Source: Bacteroidales bacterium (lineage in GTDB: Bacteria; Bacteroidota; Bacteroidia; Bacteroidales; DTU049). Taken from it: a stretch of 7,333 nucleotides of DNA. The stretch is taken from assembly GCA_030017935.1 (NCBI GenBank), contig JASEGF010000102.1, positions 1-7,333 on the forward strand. The letters run 5' to 3'. Both the position numbers and the translations under genes were made by a program. Below are positions 6,354 to 7,333 of the stretch, piece after piece. The notes below the pieces were generated by a model. It did not search any database and had not been told where the DNA came from. It saw only the letters and a program-made list of their open reading frames with translations. The first letter of the stretch is position 1. The number at the start of each line of letters is the position of its first letter.

Positions 6354-7217
6354 CTAATTATCTAAAATAGATAATAAATACTTGCCATAACCACTATTTA
6401 AAAGAGGAATAGCTAAATTTTTTAATTGATTCTCATCAATAAATCCCATCCTATAAGCCACCTCTTCGATACAACCAATTTTCAGACTTTGCCTTTGCTC
6501 GATTACTTGTACAAATAGCGAAGCTTGCAATAAACTCTCAAAAGTACCAGTATCTAACCAAGCAGTACCTCTAGATAAAACTTTAACTTTTAATTTATTA
6601 AGTTTTAAATATTCTTTATTAACATCAGTAATTTCGTATTCTCCTCTATCACTGGGTTTTAAAGATTTTGCAATATTAATAACATTATTATCATAAAAAT
6701 ATAAACCGGGAATAGCAAAATTAGATTTTGGCGTCATGGGTTTCTCCTCAATAGAGATTACATTAAAATTATCATCAAACTCAACAATACCATAACGTTG
6801 AGGATCTGAAACATGATAAGCAAAAATAATAGCTCCATCAGGATCATTGCAATTTTGCAATAAGTTAGCAAGACCATTAGCAAAAAATATATTATCACCG
6901 AGTATTAAACAAACTTTATCATCTGCAATAAAAGACTCACCAATTACAAAAGCCTGAGCTAATCCATTAGGAACAATCTGCTCTGCATAAGAAAATGAGC
7001 AGCCCCATTGTGAACCATCCATTAATAATTTTTGGAAATTGGGCAAATCCTGAGGTGTAGAAATAATTAAAATATCTCTAATGCCAGCCATCATGAGAGT
7101 AGACAAAGGATAATAAATCATAGGCTTATCATAAACGGGCAAGAGCTGCTTACTAATAGCAAGAGTAATAGGATAAAGTCTAGTACCGGAGCCACCAGCC
7201 AAAATTATTCCTTTCAT
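6354..7217 (-). CDS. rfbA: Glucose-1-phosphate thymidylyltransferase
   Basis: RfbA (RmlA) joins glucose 1-phosphate and dTTP to give dTDP-glucose and pyrophosphate, the first step towards dTDP-L-rhamnose and other dTDP-deoxysugars of surface polysaccharides. The 287-residue length is normal. The nucleotidyltransferase signature GGSGTRLYP is at 8-16, with [13 protein letters not shown] at 21-33. NGLAQAF (84-90), LGDNIF (106-111, metal/substrate Asp108), EEKP (157-160), [10 protein letters not shown] (191-200) and GTAWLDTG (217-224) complete the family pattern. It starts at ATG 7217, and a TAnnTTTG-like box lies 17 bases upstream. The usual partners rfbB, rfbC and rfbD are not in the window. 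The next gene is a different type of SDR, so a dTDP-sugar pathway would need genes elsewhere or to the right. Confidence 0.96.
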   Translation of the reverse strand: MKGIILAGGSGTRLYPITLAISKQLLPVYDKPMIYYPLSTLMMAGIRDILIISTPQDLPNFQKLLMDGSQWGCSFSYAEQIVPNGLAQAFVIGESFIADDKVCLILGDNIFFANGLANLLQNCNDPDGAIIFAYHVSDPQRYGIVEFDDNFNVISIEEKPMTPKSNFAIPGLYFYDNNVINIAKSLKPSDRGEYEITDVNKEYLKLNKLKVKVLSRGTAWLDTGTFESLLQASLFVQVIEQRQSLKIGCIEEVAYRMGFIDENQLKNLAIPLLNSGYGKYLLSILDN

Positions 7218-7234
7218 AGAGAAATTATTTTTTA

Positions 7235-7242
7235 CAAAAATA
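7235..7242 (-). promoter_or_regulatory. Candidate -7 box (TATTTTTG) for rfbA
   Basis: On the minus strand this reads TATTTTTG, matching TAnnTTTG, 17 bases before the rfbA ATG at 7217. No TTG or TTTG lies at the -33 distance. It sits in the longest gap on this side of the window (at least 66 bases) and could start transcription of the chain from rfbA to rsgA. Confidence 0.3.
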
Positions 7243-7283
7243 AATAAAAATAAGGAAATAGGGAATTGAAAGAAAAAATTTAT

Positions 7284-7333
7284 TTATGTTAGGTTTTCTA
7301 TTGGTTTATTTCTAAGCTTGATGTATTCATACC
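7284..7333 (-). CDS. Possible C-terminal tail of an upstream gene (cut by the window edge)
   Basis: One minus-strand frame enters at the right edge and reads YEYIKLRNKPIENLT before a TAA at 7284-7286. Its residue mix is that of an ordinary protein end. A second frame is also open, reading MNTSSLEINQ to a TAG at 7298-7300, so which one is real cannot be decided from 50 bases. No product can be named. A codirectional gene ending here, 66 bases before rfbA, would fit the one-strand layout. Confidence 0.28.
   Translation of the reverse strand, partial: YEYIKLRNKPIENLT

Noticed and set aside
6169..6357. Plus-strand open frame of 62 codons
   Set aside because: It is antisense to the Rossmann-fold start of the SDR gene and shows no family features.

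Overview
This is an AT-rich window (roughly 70% A+T by eye) in which every supported gene lies on the minus strand. The content points to a member of the Bacteroidota. It holds a secreted GIN-type head joined to a PorT-like outer-membrane beta-barrel, and a single-pass coiled-coil protein with a C-terminal beta domain of a kind familiar from that phylum. The upstream regions contain TAnnTTTG-like -7 boxes and no clear Shine-Dalgarno sequences. A class or genus cannot be fixed from this sequence alone.

In the direction of transcription (right to left) the layout is as follows. A possible C-terminal tail of an upstream gene touches the right edge. It is followed by rfbA (glucose-1-phosphate thymidylyltransferase) and an extended-SDR nucleotide-sugar epimerase/decarboxylase, 24 bases apart, which form a surface-sugar precursor pair. 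Next come a membrane-anchored coiled-coil protein of unknown function, a ComF-family phosphoribosyltransferase-like protein and RsgA, a ribosome-assembly GTPase. These first five genes are separated by only 24-49 bases and could be one transcription unit. After a 63-base gap comes a GIN-head/beta-barrel outer-membrane protein, and after a 100-base A/T-tract spacer a class B (zinc-finger-less) DnaJ/CbpA-type co-chaperone. After a further 112-base spacer containing a 16-base perfect palindrome comes the start of a gene cut by the left edge. Its first 30 residues resemble the N-terminus of HU/IHF-type DNA-binding proteins.

Functionally this looks like a core-genome stretch mixing envelope genes (sugar nucleotide supply, outer-membrane protein, inner-membrane coiled-coil protein) with housekeeping genes (ribosome maturation, protein folding, DNA-binding). 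I see no tRNA, rRNA, CRISPR array, insertion sequence, phage gene or convincing intrinsic terminator, and no spacer exceeds 120 bases. I do not see a clear new multi-gene system. The most interesting objects are the 19-residue-repeat head-plus-barrel protein, the unassigned coiled-coil protein, and the palindrome-bearing promoter region of the HU-like gene.
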